DNA from: Aeromicrobium sp. Leaf350
GTDB taxonomy: Bacteria; Actinomycetota; Actinomycetes; Propionibacteriales; Nocardioidaceae
Assembly: GCF_916858655.1 (NCBI RefSeq)
Contig: NZ_CAKASL010000001.1
Coordinates: 806,001 to 870,000, forward strand
Direction of reading: 5' to 3'
Length of the DNA stretch: 64,000 bases
In this document: one piece after another, positions 25,301-34,380 of the stretch
Numbering within the stretch: position 1 is the stretch's first letter
Layout: each line of letters begins with the position of its first letter
Made by a program: the position numbers and the translations under genes
Notes under the pieces: generated by a model
Seen by the model: only the letters and a program-made list of their open reading frames with translations
Told to the model about the DNA's origin: nothing
Databases searched by the model: none

Positions 25301-26455
25301 ATGCCCGCACGTGGTCGGGTCCGAAGTGGGAGTGAGAGCAGCATGGCCGCAGGTCGGGAGTCGTCGCGCAAGTACCGCGACGCCGGCAAGCGACGCATGG
25401 GTGGACTCCCCTTCCACCGCCGTCACCGCCGCCTGCTGCTGACGCTGCTGACGATCGTCGGGCTGCTCCTGACGTCCGTGGGCGCCTATGCGTACCACCT
25501 CAACAAGCAGCTCTCGAACTTCGGCCGGGTCGACATCAGCACCGTCCAGTCCGGTGAGCCCGACCCCGACGAGGGTCGCGCCCTCAACGTCCTGCTGCTC
25601 GGTTCCGACATGGCCGAGAACAACGAGGGCGGCTCCTCGATCGAGGAGGACGCGGTCCTGGCCGACTGGCCTGCCGGCAAGTACCGCAGCGACACCTTGA
25701 TGCTCGTGCACATCCCGGCCGACCGCAGCGGCGTCCAGCTCATCTCGATCCCTCGCGACACGTACACGACGATCTACGACGAGGACGGCGAGGCGACCAA
25801 CAAGCAGAAGATCAACGCCGCCTTCTCGCAGTACGGCCCGGCCGGCGCCGTCGCGACGGTCCAGGCGCTCACGGGCATCACGATCGACCACCTCGCGATC
25901 ATCGACTGGGAGGGCTTCAAGGACATCACCACCGCCGTCGGCGGCGTCGAGGTGACGATCCCGGAGACCTTCACCGATCCCCAGCAGGGCATCACCTGGG
26001 AGGCCGGCACCAAGGTCATGGAGGGCGACGAGGCCCTGGCCTACGTGCGCACCCGCCACGGCCTGCAGCGCGGCGACTTCGACCGCATCGCGCGCCAGCA
26101 GAACTTCCTGCGCAGCGTCATGAACAAGCTGCTCTCGCGGGGCACCTTGACCAACCCGATCAAGCTCTCGAACACGCTCGAGGCGCTCTCGAACAACATG
26201 ACGCTCGACTCGAACTGGTCGCCGTCGAGCCTGCGCTCGCTCGCGCTGTCCCTGCGCAACGTCAGCTCCGAGACCGTCGCCTTCATGACCGCGCCGGTCG
26301 CGACCACCGAGGACGTCTCCGGGGTCGGCAACGTCGTGATCCTCAAGGAGAGCCAGTCGGACGAGCTCTGGCAGGCCGTGCTGAGCGACCAGGTCGGCTC
26401 GTACATCACGGCCTACCCGGACGAGCAGCTGCCGGGCGCCGACGAGGTCAGCTGA
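25301..26455 (+). CDS. LCP-family cell-wall glycopolymer ligase
   Basis: 384 residues: a basic cytoplasmic start, one membrane helix (LLLTLLTIVGLLLTSVGAYAY) and an extracellular LytR-CpsA-Psr domain with NVLLLGSD, YRSDTLMLVHIPADRSGVQLISIPRDTYT, and the conserved Arg region AYVRTRHGLQRGDFDRIARQQNFLR. LCP enzymes attach teichoic acid, arabinogalactan or capsule chains to peptidoglycan. ATG 25301 follows CACAATAGGACGAC; ATG 25343 is an alternative. It converges with the DUF4012 gene. Confidence 0.92.
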   Translation: MPARGRVRSGSESSMAAGRESSRKYRDAGKRRMGGLPFHRRHRRLLLTLLTIVGLLLTSVGAYAYHLNKQLSNFGRVDISTVQSGEPDPDEGRALNVLLLGSDMAENNEGGSSIEEDAVLADWPAGKYRSDTLMLVHIPADRSGVQLISIPRDTYTTIYDEDGEATNKQKINAAFSQYGPAGAVATVQALTGITIDHLAIIDWEGFKDITTAVGGVEVTIPETFTDPQQGITWEAGTKVMEGDEALAYVRTRHGLQRGDFDRIARQQNFLRSVMNKLLSRGTLTNPIKLSNTLEALSNNMTLDSNWSPSSLRSLALSLRNVSSETVAFMTAPVATTEDVSGVGNVVILKESQSDELWQAVLSDQVGSYITAYPDEQLPGADEVS

Positions 26456-26487
26456 CCCGACCCCGGCCACCGGGAGCGAGCTGCTCG

Positions 26488-28251
26488 TCAGCAGGCGGTG
26501 CGGAACCCGACGTCGGTCTGGCCCGGCTGCAGACCCGGCGTCGTGAGCAGGCGGCCGTCCTCGGTCTGTCCCTCGCCTCCGGTCATCCGGACGCGCACGT
26601 CGCTGGTGGCGCCGGGGGCGAGCTGCACCTCGACGTAGGCGACGAGTCGGTCGCCGGAGACCTGGGTCTCGAAGGGCACCTCGGCGCCGTCGACCTCGAC
26701 CGCCTCGACCGAACCGCCGGACGGCGTGTACGCGCGGACGCGCAGCACCATCGTGCCGGGCGGGGCGTACGGGGAGAGGCCGAGGACCGACAGCGGCAGC
26801 CGTGACGGGTCGACGGGCACCGTCGAGCGCAGCTCGGTGCGGACGGTGAGCTTCTGCTCGTCGTCCTCACAGCTCGAGGAGCTGACCGACGTTCCGCTCG
26901 TGAGGTAGTACTGCAGCTTCGCCTCGGTGCGGTCCGACAGGAAGACGCCCACCGTCGGAGCGTCGCCGTCGGGGCCGAACCGGCCCGCGATGACGTCGTC
27001 GCCGAGCTCGTCCTCGAGCGCCTCGTCGCGGAACCAGACCAGCACGCGGCGCTCGCCGGCCGCCGTGGCCAGACCGCGGAGCACGGTCGAGGGGTCACCC
27101 TGACCTGCGGTGAAGACGTCGAAGACGGCACGCGCCGTGCTCTCGAAGTAGGCGTTCTGCTTCGCCCCGTCGGGGAAGTTGATGTACGACTGGTTCAGCA
27201 GCACGTCGACGGCGTTCTCCGACGTCAGGACCGAGCCGTCGCTCGCCACGATCGGGCCGGTGCCCACCAGCAGGTAGGCGAGCGTGACCGGGTCGACCGC
27301 GATGACGCCGTCGACCTGGACTCCCCGGATCGTCGCGAAGATCGAGCTGGCGAGCTCGGCCGACCGCGGGAAGTCGGGGTTCAGCATCGAGTTGCGGAAG
27401 TCCGTGCCGACCGTCGTGCCGTAGAGGGCGGTCTCCTGCGCGGTGAGCGGCGCCGCCGGAGCATCGAGCGGCGGGAGGTCGCTCGACGAGCCCGTCTCCA
27501 GGATCGAGATCCGGCCGTTGTCGGTCTGCACGAGCAGCCACGTGCCCGGCACGCCACCGAGCGGGCGGACCTCCGCGTTGCTCTGCACCGCGACGAGGTA
27601 GGTGCGGGGGCCTTCCGTGCCGAGCACCCTCGGGAGCACGTCGGCCGCCCTCGCGGCCGAGTCCAGCACGTTGCCGACCTCGAGCAGCTGGTTCTGCGCC
27701 GTGACGACAGGGCGCTGGAACCGGCCGAACAGGCCGCTGGTGTCGAGGTCGGCGATCTCCTCCACGACCGGCGCGTAGGCGTCCGCGCTGCGCGTGAGCG
27801 CCGGCGCGATCGAGGTGAACAGCGCGGGGTCGATCATGCTGTCGCGCACCGTGAAGCTGTCGGCCTCGAGGTCGCCGGAGATCTCCATGAGGGGCGGCAG
27901 GGCGTCGTGCACGGCGACCGAGAGCCCGGAGGAGATCGTGGTGAGGGCCCGGGCCTCGTCGCCGATGAACGGGACGCGGCCGGCGAGCCACCACAGCGGG
28001 CCGTCGGAGTTGTCGTGGGCCCGGTCGGCGAACAGCGTGAGCTGGTCGAGCGCGGCCTCCGCGGTCTCCTGGTCACCCGAGACGAGAGCGGCCCGCAGGA
28101 CCGCCGACTGGTCGGCCGCCTTGGTGAGCGCGAGCGAGGCGAGCGTCGCCTGGAGGGCGAGCCACGCGAGCGCCAGGCCGAGGACGCTGCCGACCGTGAT
28201 CAGCACGCCGCGGCGCGTCCAGTCCGACGGTCTCAGCACGTCACGCAGCAC
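26488..28251 (-). CDS. DUF4012 membrane-anchored protein
   Basis: 587 residues: an N-terminal membrane helix (VLITVGSVLGLALAWLALQATLASLAL) and a large extracellular part with the DUF4012 hallmark (RTYLVAVQSNAEVRPLGGVPGTWLLVQTDNGRISI and DFRNSMLNPDFPRSAELASSIF). DUF4012 proteins often occur with polysaccharide clusters and show distant similarity to LCP-associated proteins; no activity is established. The neighbours (LCP ligase, LPXTG protein, Wzz-kinase) support an envelope role. The start is GTG 28251. Confidence 0.85.
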   Translation of the reverse strand: MLRDVLRPSDWTRRGVLITVGSVLGLALAWLALQATLASLALTKAADQSAVLRAALVSGDQETAEAALDQLTLFADRAHDNSDGPLWWLAGRVPFIGDEARALTTISSGLSVAVHDALPPLMEISGDLEADSFTVRDSMIDPALFTSIAPALTRSADAYAPVVEEIADLDTSGLFGRFQRPVVTAQNQLLEVGNVLDSAARAADVLPRVLGTEGPRTYLVAVQSNAEVRPLGGVPGTWLLVQTDNGRISILETGSSSDLPPLDAPAAPLTAQETALYGTTVGTDFRNSMLNPDFPRSAELASSIFATIRGVQVDGVIAVDPVTLAYLLVGTGPIVASDGSVLTSENAVDVLLNQSYINFPDGAKQNAYFESTARAVFDVFTAGQGDPSTVLRGLATAAGERRVLVWFRDEALEDELGDDVIAGRFGPDGDAPTVGVFLSDRTEAKLQYYLTSGTSVSSSSCEDDEQKLTVRTELRSTVPVDPSRLPLSVLGLSPYAPPGTMVLRVRAYTPSGGSVEAVEVDGAEVPFETQVSGDRLVAYVEVQLAPGATSDVRVRMTGGEGQTEDGRLLTTPGLQPGQTDVGFRTAC

Positions 28252-28289
28252 GGTCCAGCCTTTCGATGTTCTTGCCTAGGACAGCACGA

Positions 28290-28316
28290 AGCCGGGTCAC
28301 ATCGCGTGACCCGGCT
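28290..28316. terminator. Hairpin after the LPXTG gene
   Basis: A perfect 11-bp stem, AGCCGGGTCAC/GTGACCCGGCT, with a 5-nt loop, 29 bp after the LPXTG gene stop. No T-tract is visible. Confidence 0.65.
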
Positions 28317-28344
28317 CCGTGAGGTGAAGCAGTCGTGGTGTGAC

Positions 28345-28959
28345 TCAGGCGTTGCGGCGACGTGCGGCGACCGCGATGCCGGCGCCACCGGCGACCAGGA
28401 TGCCGCCGACGGCCAGGAGCCACAGGCCGATCTCGGTACCGGTCGTCGGGAGGATGCCCGAGCTGTTGTTGCCACCCGCACGGGGCAGCAGCACGACCGT
28501 GTTGCTGTTCGTGACGCAGCCGGTGCCGCACGCGGTCGAGACCGCGGGGAGCGAGGCCGTGCTGGCCGTGGCCACGCCCGACTCGCCCAGGGCGACGATC
28601 GGCGTGTAGTTGCAGGTGACCGTGATGGTCGTGGGGGTGCGGTTCTGGACGACCTCGGTGTCGAGGTTCAGGTCGTAGGACGCCTGTCCGCCGCCACTGA
28701 AGCCCTCGACCAGGTTCGGGACGGTGTTCACCGCGACCGAGTTGCAGACGACGGGCTGGGGCGCGCCGTCGACGGTGCGCGACGCGCTGACCTTGACGTT
28801 GACGACGCCGCCGCCGACGAGCTCGCCGCCGGAGATGTTCACGACGACGCCGTCGCCTCCGGCGTAGCCGGTGCTCAGCTCAGCGTTGGCCGGGCCGGCG
28901 GTCAGGCCGACCAGCAACAGGGACGCCAGAGCAGCGAGCGTTCCGAGGATTTTCCTCAT
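28345..28959 (-). CDS. LPXTG-anchored surface protein
   Basis: 204 residues from ATG 28959 (MRKILGTL), preceded by TTGGGAGCAAC. A signal peptide ends near AGPANA; the mature domain (two or three beta-sandwich-like repeats, with Cys residues) is of unknown family; the C-terminus is a sorting signal: LPTTG, a hydrophobic segment and RRRNA. A sortase would attach it to peptidoglycan. No sortase gene lies in this window. Confidence 0.85.
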   Translation of the reverse strand: MRKILGTLAALASLLLVGLTAGPANAELSTGYAGGDGVVVNISGGELVGGGVVNVKVSASRTVDGAPQPVVCNSVAVNTVPNLVEGFSGGGQASYDLNLDTEVVQNRTPTTITVTCNYTPIVALGESGVATASTASLPAVSTACGTGCVTNSNTVVLLPRAGGNNSSGILPTTGTEIGLWLLAVGGILVAGGAGIAVAARRRNA

Positions 28960-29118
28960 GTTGCTCCCAAAGTTCAGTGATGGTGGGCCAGGGCTGGCAG
29001 TTCTTCTCGACGTGAACGACCCCACGCGGGAGCACTCACACAGTCCTCAACGATTCCAGGACTGCGAGGTCACGCACGACTTCGGGCGATGACACCTCAT
29101 ATGAAACCACAAACCGGC

Positions 29119-29142
29119 CGGTCGGACCACGAGGTCCGACCG
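29119..29142. terminator. Hairpin downstream of a decayed gene end
   Basis: A perfect 10-bp stem (CGGTCGGACC/GGTCCGACCG) with the loop ACGA. On the minus strand it is followed by GGTTTGTGGTTT. It lies 37 bp beyond the TGA of the sorting-signal remnant at 29179. Confidence 0.55.
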
Positions 29143-29178
29143 ACTCGCTCGTGACGCGTGTCTCAGGTCGTCGTGCCT

Positions 29179-29250
29179 TCAGGCCTGTCGCCGACGCAGG
29201 GCCAGCGCAGAGCCACCGGCGACGGCGGACCCGGTTACGCCGATCTGCCT
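29179..29250 (-). pseudogene. Possible remnant of an LPXTG-type sorting signal
   Basis: The minus-strand frame ends IGVTGSAVAGGSALALRRRQA and a TGA, resembling the hydrophobic stretch and Arg tail of a sortase substrate but with no start or body. It is followed by a terminator-like hairpin. The rest of this 376-bp gap (28960-29335) holds two hairpins and no other gene. The call is uncertain because the piece is short. Confidence 0.3.
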
Positions 29251-29280
29251 CGATCGCGCCGATCGACCCCCGAACAGGGG

Positions 29281-29324
29281 TCGACCCGGCTCCCAGGCGC
29301 CGAGGCGCCCGGAAGCCGGGTCGA
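29281..29324. terminator. Terminator of the sulfurtransferase operon
   Basis: An 11-bp outer stem TCGACCCGGCT/AGCCGGGTCGA with an inner AGGCGCC/GGCGCC stem, 11 bp after the DUF1416 stop. A second small hairpin (CGACCCC/GGGGTCG, 29264-29283) follows. Confidence 0.7.
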
Positions 29325-29335
29325 TGGAGCGTGTC

Positions 29336-29632
29336 TCAGACGGTGACGGCGATGTCCGCGACGCTGCCGAGCGCGGCCACGACCGGACGGTCGACCGAGG
29401 CCGAGCGCGGGGCGAGCGTGCGCAGCGTCCACTCACCGGGAGCCGCGAAGAAGCGGAACTGACCGGTCGCCGAGGTGGGCACCTCGGCCGTGAACTCTCC
29501 CGTGCGGTCGAGCAGACGCACGTACGCGTTGCCGACGGGCTCGCCGTCACGCGTGACGATGCCCTGGATCACGGCCTGGTTGGCCACGTCGACGCCCTCG
29601 AGGCTGGGGCCGCCCTGGATCGCTCCGCACAT
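29336..29632 (-). CDS. DUF1416 protein (SseC-like)
   Basis: 98 residues, single domain: GPSLEGVDVANQAVIQGIVTRDGEPVGNAYVRLLDRTGEFTAEVPTSATGQFRFFAAPGEWTLRTLAP, a small beta-sandwich of the carboxypeptidase-regulatory type. DUF1416 genes directly follow the CysA2-type sulfurtransferase in actinobacteria (mycobacterial SseC). ATG 29632 is 1 bp after the sulfurtransferase stop. The exact role in sulfur metabolism is unknown. Confidence 0.88.
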   Translation of the reverse strand: MCGAIQGGPSLEGVDVANQAVIQGIVTRDGEPVGNAYVRLLDRTGEFTAEVPTSATGQFRFFAAPGEWTLRTLAPRSASVDRPVVAALGSVADIAVTV

Positions 29633-29633
29633 G

Positions 29634-30482
29634 TCAGGCCTCCCCGCGCTCGTCGCCGAGGGCGACCGGCACGCCGCGCAGCGAGCCGTACTCGCTCCAC
29701 GAGCCGTCGTAGTTCTTGACGTTCGGGTAGCCGAGGATCTCGCTCAGCACGAACCACGTGTGCGAGCTGCGCTCGCCGATGCGGCAGTAGGCGATCGTGT
29801 CCTTGCCCTCGTCGAGGCCGGCGTCGGCGTAGAGCGCCTTCAGCTCGTCGTCGCTGCGGAACGTGCCGTCGTCGTTCGCGGCCTTGCTCCACGGCACGTT
29901 GCCCGCGGTGGGGATGTGACCGGCGATCTGCGCGGCCTCCTGCGGCAGGTGCGCGGGGGCGAGCAGGCGGCCGGCGAACTCGTCGGGGCTGCGGACGTCG
30001 ATGAGGTTCTTCGAGCCGATCGCCTCGATGACCTCGTCGCGGTAGGCGCGGATGGCGTCGTTCGGCTCGGACGCGCTGTAGGTCGTGGCCGGGCGGTCGG
30101 TCGCGTCGGCGGTCAGCTGACGGCTGTCGAGCTCCCACTTCTTGCGGCCGCCGTCGAGCAGGCGGACGTCGGTGTGGCCGTAGTACTTGAGGTACCAGAA
30201 CGCGTAGGCGGCGAACCAGTTGTTGTTGCCGCCGTAGAACACGACGGTGTCGTCGTTGGCGATGCCCTTGTCGGACAGCAGCTTCTCGAGCTTGTCCTTG
30301 CCGATGAAGTCGTGGCGGACGCCGTCCTGGAGGTCCTTCTTCCAGTCGAGCTTCACGGCACCGGGGATGTGGCCCTTGTCGTACGCCGACGCGTCCTCGT
30401 CGACCTCGATGAGGACGACCTTGTCGTTGTCGAGGTTCTGCTCGACCCAGTCAGCGGTGACCAGTGCGGTCTCACGGCTCAT
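29634..30482 (-). CDS. Thiosulfate sulfurtransferase (CysA2/SseA type)
   Basis: 282 residues with two rhodanese domains. The active-site loop of the second domain is CRIGERS in AYCRIGERSSHTWFVL. The first domain has VLIEVDEDASAYDKGHIPGAVKLDW. It transfers sulfane sulfur from thiosulfate to thiols or cyanide. ATG 30482 follows CAAGGAGCACC. It lies between DUF4395 and DUF1416 genes in an operon that begins with a leader peptide. Confidence 0.93.
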   Translation of the reverse strand: MSRETALVTADWVEQNLDNDKVVLIEVDEDASAYDKGHIPGAVKLDWKKDLQDGVRHDFIGKDKLEKLLSDKGIANDDTVVFYGGNNNWFAAYAFWYLKYYGHTDVRLLDGGRKKWELDSRQLTADATDRPATTYSASEPNDAIRAYRDEVIEAIGSKNLIDVRSPDEFAGRLLAPAHLPQEAAQIAGHIPTAGNVPWSKAANDDGTFRSDDELKALYADAGLDEGKDTIAYCRIGERSSHTWFVLSEILGYPNVKNYDGSWSEYGSLRGVPVALGDERGEA

Positions 30483-30532
30483 GTGGTGCTCCTTGGTGAT
30501 GGATGGTGCGTCGGGATGGTGGACAGGGCAGT

Positions 30533-31021
30533 TCAGGCTGTTCCGGCCGTGGCACGGCGGATCAGCAGGTACATCTCGCAGCCGAGGCAGAAGCCCACGA
30601 CGGCGTTGAGCAAAGCAGCGACGAGCGCGAAGGCCAGGGCGACCAGCGCGACGGCAGCGGCGTCGGCCGCGAGGGCGACGAGCGCCACGACGGCGAACAC
30701 CAGCCCCACGGCCTGGGCGAACTGCGGAGGACGGGCGTCCTCCAGCTCGGTGGGAGCACCCAGGCGCGGGCGCACGAAACGGGCGAAGACCCGGCCGTAC
30801 GGCGAGTGCCGCACGCCGAGGAACGCGCCGATCGCGAACACGACCGCCTGGACGCCGGTGAGCACCAGCGCGACCTCGCGGGCCGGGGTGACGGTCAGGA
30901 GGGCCGCGGCGACGACGACCGACGTCACGGCAGCACCGAACCGCAGGCCGCGCGGGTCGACCTGGACGGGCCCGGCCGGCGTGCCGGCGGGCACCGGGGT
31001 GCCGGTGGAGGACGTGGACAT
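30533..31021 (-). CDS. DUF4395 membrane protein
   Basis: 162 residues from ATG 31021. Four predicted membrane helices and the C-terminal signature GFCLGCEMYLLIRR, with a CxxC pair. DUF4395 proteins accompany thioredoxins or rhodaneses, which suggests that the CxxC takes part in sulfur or thiol transfer at the membrane. It is the first structural gene after the leader peptide. Confidence 0.85.
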   Translation of the reverse strand: MSTSSTGTPVPAGTPAGPVQVDPRGLRFGAAVTSVVVAAALLTVTPAREVALVLTGVQAVVFAIGAFLGVRHSPYGRVFARFVRPRLGAPTELEDARPPQFAQAVGLVFAVVALVALAADAAAVALVALAFALVAALLNAVVGFCLGCEMYLLIRRATAGTA

Positions 31022-31111
31022 GGAGTGGCTCCTCGCGTCGTGGACGCATGACGGGACAACAGGGCCCGCCGAGGACACGGCGAGCGGGACGGCGACGCGC
31101 AGGTCAGCCGG

Positions 31112-31189
31112 TCAGGAGCGACACAGCGCTGAGCGCGTGCGGCAGTTGTCCACTGCCAGGCGACGCGTCAGGTGGGTGTGTCCGAGCAT
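31112..31189 (-). CDS. Sulfur-operon leader peptide (25 residues)
   Basis: ATG 31189 to TGA 31112 encodes 25 residues containing LTRRLAVDNCRTRSALCR. It matches the actinobacterial putative leader peptide pattern found before sulfur genes (L-T-R-R, then D, R, and a late S-A-L-C-R). The two cysteine codons (Cys16, Cys23) would sense charged tRNA-Cys. A -10 element 6 nt upstream makes it leaderless. The 90-bp gap to the DUF4395 gene could hold an attenuator (CGCCG/CGGCG stem). The gene is too short for routine gene callers. Confidence 0.8.
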   Translation of the reverse strand: MLGHTHLTRRLAVDNCRTRSALCRS

Positions 31190-31195
31190 GCGTCC

Positions 31196-31201
31196 ACTGT
31201 A
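31196..31201 (-). promoter_or_regulatory. -10 element (TACAGT) of the sulfur operon
   Basis: TACAGT on the minus strand, 6 nt before the leader-peptide ATG. Confidence 0.55.
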
Positions 31202-31219
31202 GGCAGACCAGAGCGACGA

Positions 31220-31249
31220 CGTCTCATCGGAGTCCTACATCATGAGACG
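31220..31249. promoter_or_regulatory. Candidate operator upstream of the sulfur promoter
   Basis: Inverted arms CGTCTCAT (31220-31227) and ATGAGACG (31242-31249), 14 bp apart. A further ACGAGACG lies near 31261. The position, about 20-50 bp upstream of the -10, fits an activator or repressor site. Confidence 0.45.
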
Positions 31250-31310
31250 ACTGTCCGAATTACGAGACGCTGGTCGCCTCGCGAGTAGCTCAGACCTGGC
31301 CCTGACCTGC

Positions 31311-32342
31311 TCAGCCCTGCTCGGACTGCTTGCTGAAAGCCGCGTCGAACGCCACCGCCGGGGGCGCGAAGTCGAGCGGCCGCAGGAGGGCCAGCGCCTC
31401 CGGGGCGCCCAGCAGGCGGTCCATGCCGGCGTCCTCCCACTCGATCGAGATCGGGCCGTCGTACCCGATGCGGTGCAGCGTGCGGAAGCAGTCCTCCCAC
31501 GGAACGTCGCCGTGCCCGGCCGACACGAAGTCCCAGCCTCGACGCGGGTCGCCCCAGGGCAGGTGCGACGAGAGGATGCCGTTGCGCCCTCCCCCCATCC
31601 GCATGCGGGTGTCCTTGCAGTCGACGTGGTAGATCCGGTCGGCGAAGTCGGAGATGAACGCGACCGGGTCGATCCCCTGCCACACCATGTGGCTCGGGTC
31701 CCAATTCAGCCCGAACGCCTCGCGGTGGCCGATCGCCTCGAGCGTCCGGACCGTCGACCAGTGGTCGTAGGCCATCTCGGAGGGGTGCACCTCGAGCGCG
31801 AACCGCACCCCGCACTCGTCGAAGACGTCCATGATCGGGTTCCAGCGCTCGGCGAAGTCGACGAAGCCCGCCTCGATGCGCTCGGCCGAGACCGGCGGGA
31901 ACATCGCGACGTACGGCCAGATCGACGAGCCCGTGAAACCGACGACGGTCGAGACGCCGAGCTGCTGCGCGAGGCGGGCCGTGTTCTCGAGCTCCTCGGC
32001 GGCCCGCTGCCGGACCCCCTCGGCGTCGCCGTCGCCCCAGACGCGCTCGCGGACGATCGCCTGGTGGCGCTCGTCGATCGGGTCGTCGCAGACGGCCTGG
32101 CCCGTGAGGTGGTTCGAGATCGCCCACAGCCCGAGGCCGTGCCGCTCGAGGATCGAGAGGCGCTCGGCCACGTACTCGTCGTCGTCCCAGCGCCAGGCGT
32201 CGAGGTGCTCGCCCGAGACGGCGATCTCGAGACCGTCGTAGCCCCAACCCGCGGCCAGGGCGGCCACCTCCTCGAGGGGCAGGTCGACCCACTGGCCCGT
32301 GAAGAGGGTGAAGGGGCGCTGGCCCGTCGGCTGCTGGGTCAT
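31311..32342 (-). CDS. Sugar phosphate isomerase/epimerase (TIM barrel), last gene of the sugar operon
   Basis: 343 residues from ATG 32342. Xylose-isomerase-like TIM barrel: [59 protein letters not shown] and [12 protein letters not shown] supply the metal-binding Glu, Asp and His. Substrate unknown; a keto-sugar or inositol derivative is likely given the ABC importer. The start overlaps the oxidoreductase stop (ATGA). Confidence 0.88.
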   Translation of the reverse strand: MTQQPTGQRPFTLFTGQWVDLPLEEVAALAAGWGYDGLEIAVSGEHLDAWRWDDDEYVAERLSILERHGLGLWAISNHLTGQAVCDDPIDERHQAIVRERVWGDGDAEGVRQRAAEELENTARLAQQLGVSTVVGFTGSSIWPYVAMFPPVSAERIEAGFVDFAERWNPIMDVFDECGVRFALEVHPSEMAYDHWSTVRTLEAIGHREAFGLNWDPSHMVWQGIDPVAFISDFADRIYHVDCKDTRMRMGGGRNGILSSHLPWGDPRRGWDFVSAGHGDVPWEDCFRTLHRIGYDGPISIEWEDAGMDRLLGAPEALALLRPLDFAPPAVAFDAAFSKQSEQG

Positions 32343-33481
32343 CGGACGACCTCCGGTCGCGCGTCGCTGGTGTTCTGGGGGGTGCCGCTGCGCTCGATCG
32401 CCTCGAGCACCTGCTGGACCGCGAGGCCGTCCTCGAACGACGGCGTCGGGTCGTCGCCGTCCGCGACCGCGCGCAGGAAGTCCGCGGCCTGGTGCGTGAA
32501 GGTGTGGTCCCATCCCAGCACGTGCCCCGGCGGCCACCAGCCGTCGAGGTAGGGCTGGTCGGGCTCCGTGACAAGGACCCGGGTCGGGAACTCCGCTCCG
32601 TCCAGGCAGGTCCAGAGCTCGTTGAGCGACTCCAGGTCGAAGCCCAGCGACCCGCGGCTCCCGAAGACCTCGATGCGCAGGGAGTTCTTGCGGCCGGTCG
32701 CCATGCGGCTGACCTCGAGGCTGACGACGGCTCCGCCGCTCGTGCGTAGCGTCGCCCAGGCGGCGTCGTCGACCGAGACGTCCTCGGCACCGTGCTCGCC
32801 CGGGCGCTGCGTCACGAACGTGTGCGTCGACCCGCTGACCTCGGTGACGTCCTGGCCGAGCAGGAAGCGCACCTGGTCGACGGCGTGCGACCCGAGGTCG
32901 CCCAGGGCGCCCGAGCCCGCCGACTCCCGACGCAGGCGCCACGACATCGGCGCCCGCTCGTCGACGAGCCAGTCCTGCAGGTAGCTGATGCGCACCTGCC
33001 GCACCTCGCCGATGCGGCCGTCCGCGACGTGCCGACGGGCCAGGGCCAGCGCCGGGACGCGGCGGTAGTTGAAGCCGACCATCGAGCGGACCCCGCGCCC
33101 GCGGGCGATCCGCGCGGCGTCGACCATCTTCTCGGCCTCGACGATCGTGTTGGCGAGCGGCTTCTCGACGATGACGTGCTTGCCCGCCTCGAGCGCGGCG
33201 ACCGCGATCTCGGCGTGCAGGTGGCCCGGCACGCACACGTCGACCACGTCGACGTCCGGCCGCTCGAGCACTGAGCGCCAGTCGGTCGAGCTCTCGGCCC
33301 AGCCGAGCCGCCGGGCGGCCCGGTCGACCTCGGTCGCGTCGCGGCCGACCAGCACCTGCTGGCGCACGAGGGGCAGGTCGGCGCGGAAGGCGCCGACCGT
33401 GCGCCAGGCGTCGGAGTGGGCTCGGCCCATGAACGCGTAGCCGATCACGGCCACGCCGAGGACACCGTCGATCTCGCTCAC
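32339..33481 (-). CDS. Gfo/Idh/MocA-family sugar dehydrogenase
   Basis: 380 residues. N-terminal NAD(P)-binding domain ([19 protein letters not shown]), the catalytic EKPLANT motif (Lys in EKP), and the C-terminal sheet domain with [19 protein letters not shown], whose His is part of the active site. It oxidises or reduces a sugar or cyclitol. GTG 33481 overlaps the neighbour by 4 bp. Confidence 0.9.
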   Translation of the reverse strand: MSEIDGVLGVAVIGYAFMGRAHSDAWRTVGAFRADLPLVRQQVLVGRDATEVDRAARRLGWAESSTDWRSVLERPDVDVVDVCVPGHLHAEIAVAALEAGKHVIVEKPLANTIVEAEKMVDAARIARGRGVRSMVGFNYRRVPALALARRHVADGRIGEVRQVRISYLQDWLVDERAPMSWRLRRESAGSGALGDLGSHAVDQVRFLLGQDVTEVSGSTHTFVTQRPGEHGAEDVSVDDAAWATLRTSGGAVVSLEVSRMATGRKNSLRIEVFGSRGSLGFDLESLNELWTCLDGAEFPTRVLVTEPDQPYLDGWWPPGHVLGWDHTFTHQAADFLRAVADGDDPTPSFEDGLAVQQVLEAIERSGTPQNTSDARPEVVR

Positions 33482-34377
33482 GCGGATGCTCCTGCACTGG
33501 TGGGGGTGCGGTCGTCGAGCGACCGCAGGAAGGTCAGGCCGTCGCGGGCGAGGTCGTCCTGCGTCGGCGCCAGCGGACGCCAGATCGAGGCGGCCGTCGC
33601 GATCGAGGCGTTGTCGGAGGTGAAGCTCTCGATCACGAGAGGGCCGTCGTACGCGACGTCGTCGAGTGCGGCCAGGAGCGCGGACCAGTCGGTCTGGTCA
33701 CCGCCTGGTGCTCCCCGGTCGTTGCCGCAGACCTGGACGTGCACGAGGTGCTCACCGGCCCGCCGGACAGCGTCGGCGCTGGAGCGCTCCTCGATGTTGA
33801 GGTGGTAGGTGTCCAGCGCGAGGCCGAGCGCCGGACCGAGCAGGTCGCCCAGGGCGTCGAGACCCTGGTCGACCGTGTTCACGAACGACGTCTCGTAGCG
33901 GTTCAGCGGCTCGATCCCGAGCGCGACGCCCCGCTCGCCGGCGTGCTCGACGAGGGGGGCCAGGGACTCGCGCAGCTGCCCGTAGGCCGCCTCGCGCTCG
34001 TCCGGCGCGAGACGCCACAACCGGCCCGTCGCGGCGTAGAAGGGTCCGCAGACCGACGTCGCCCCGATCGCGGCCGCCAGGTCGACGCAGGCCCGCAGGT
34101 AGTCGCGGGTCGCCTCGATCGTGGCCGTGTCGGTCGCGACGAGGTCCCGCCCGGGCGCCATCGCCCCGACCACGCAGGGCGTCAGGCCGGTGTCGGCCAG
34201 TGCCTGCGCGACGACGCCTGCCGTGAGGTCCCCGGCGTTCTCCAGGGGCAGCTCGACGGCGTCGAAGCCGAGCCCGGCGACCCGCTGCAGGAGCGGGCCG
34301 ACGGTCTCGTCGGTCAGGGGCGAGGTCCAGATCCAGGTGTTGGCCCCGATCTGGCGCGCCCGGGCGGTGTGCGTCAC
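33478..34377 (-). CDS. Sugar 3-epimerase-like TIM-barrel protein
   Basis: 299 residues. It begins with [15 protein letters not shown] and has [31 protein letters not shown] and [20 protein letters not shown], the metal-binding and catalytic stretches of the D-psicose/tagatose 3-epimerase group. It probably epimerises the imported ketose before or after oxidation by the adjacent dehydrogenase; the exact sugar is unknown. Confidence 0.86.
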   Translation of the reverse strand: MTHTARARQIGANTWIWTSPLTDETVGPLLQRVAGLGFDAVELPLENAGDLTAGVVAQALADTGLTPCVVGAMAPGRDLVATDTATIEATRDYLRACVDLAAAIGATSVCGPFYAATGRLWRLAPDEREAAYGQLRESLAPLVEHAGERGVALGIEPLNRYETSFVNTVDQGLDALGDLLGPALGLALDTYHLNIEERSSADAVRRAGEHLVHVQVCGNDRGAPGGDQTDWSALLAALDDVAYDGPLVIESFTSDNASIATAASIWRPLAPTQDDLARDGLTFLRSLDDRTPTSAGASA

Positions 34378-34380
34378 GGG

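Noticed and set aside
28960-29178. A gene between the LPXTG gene and the hairpin
   Set aside because: No frame with a start, ribosome binding site and normal codon use; only the promoter region and a hairpin are visible.
31311-33497. Apparent fusion of an Arg-rich domain with the epimerase (728 codons)
   Set aside because: The N-terminal part is a shadow of the Gfo/Idh gene in another frame. The real epimerase starts at ATG 32342, overlapping the Gfo/Idh stop.
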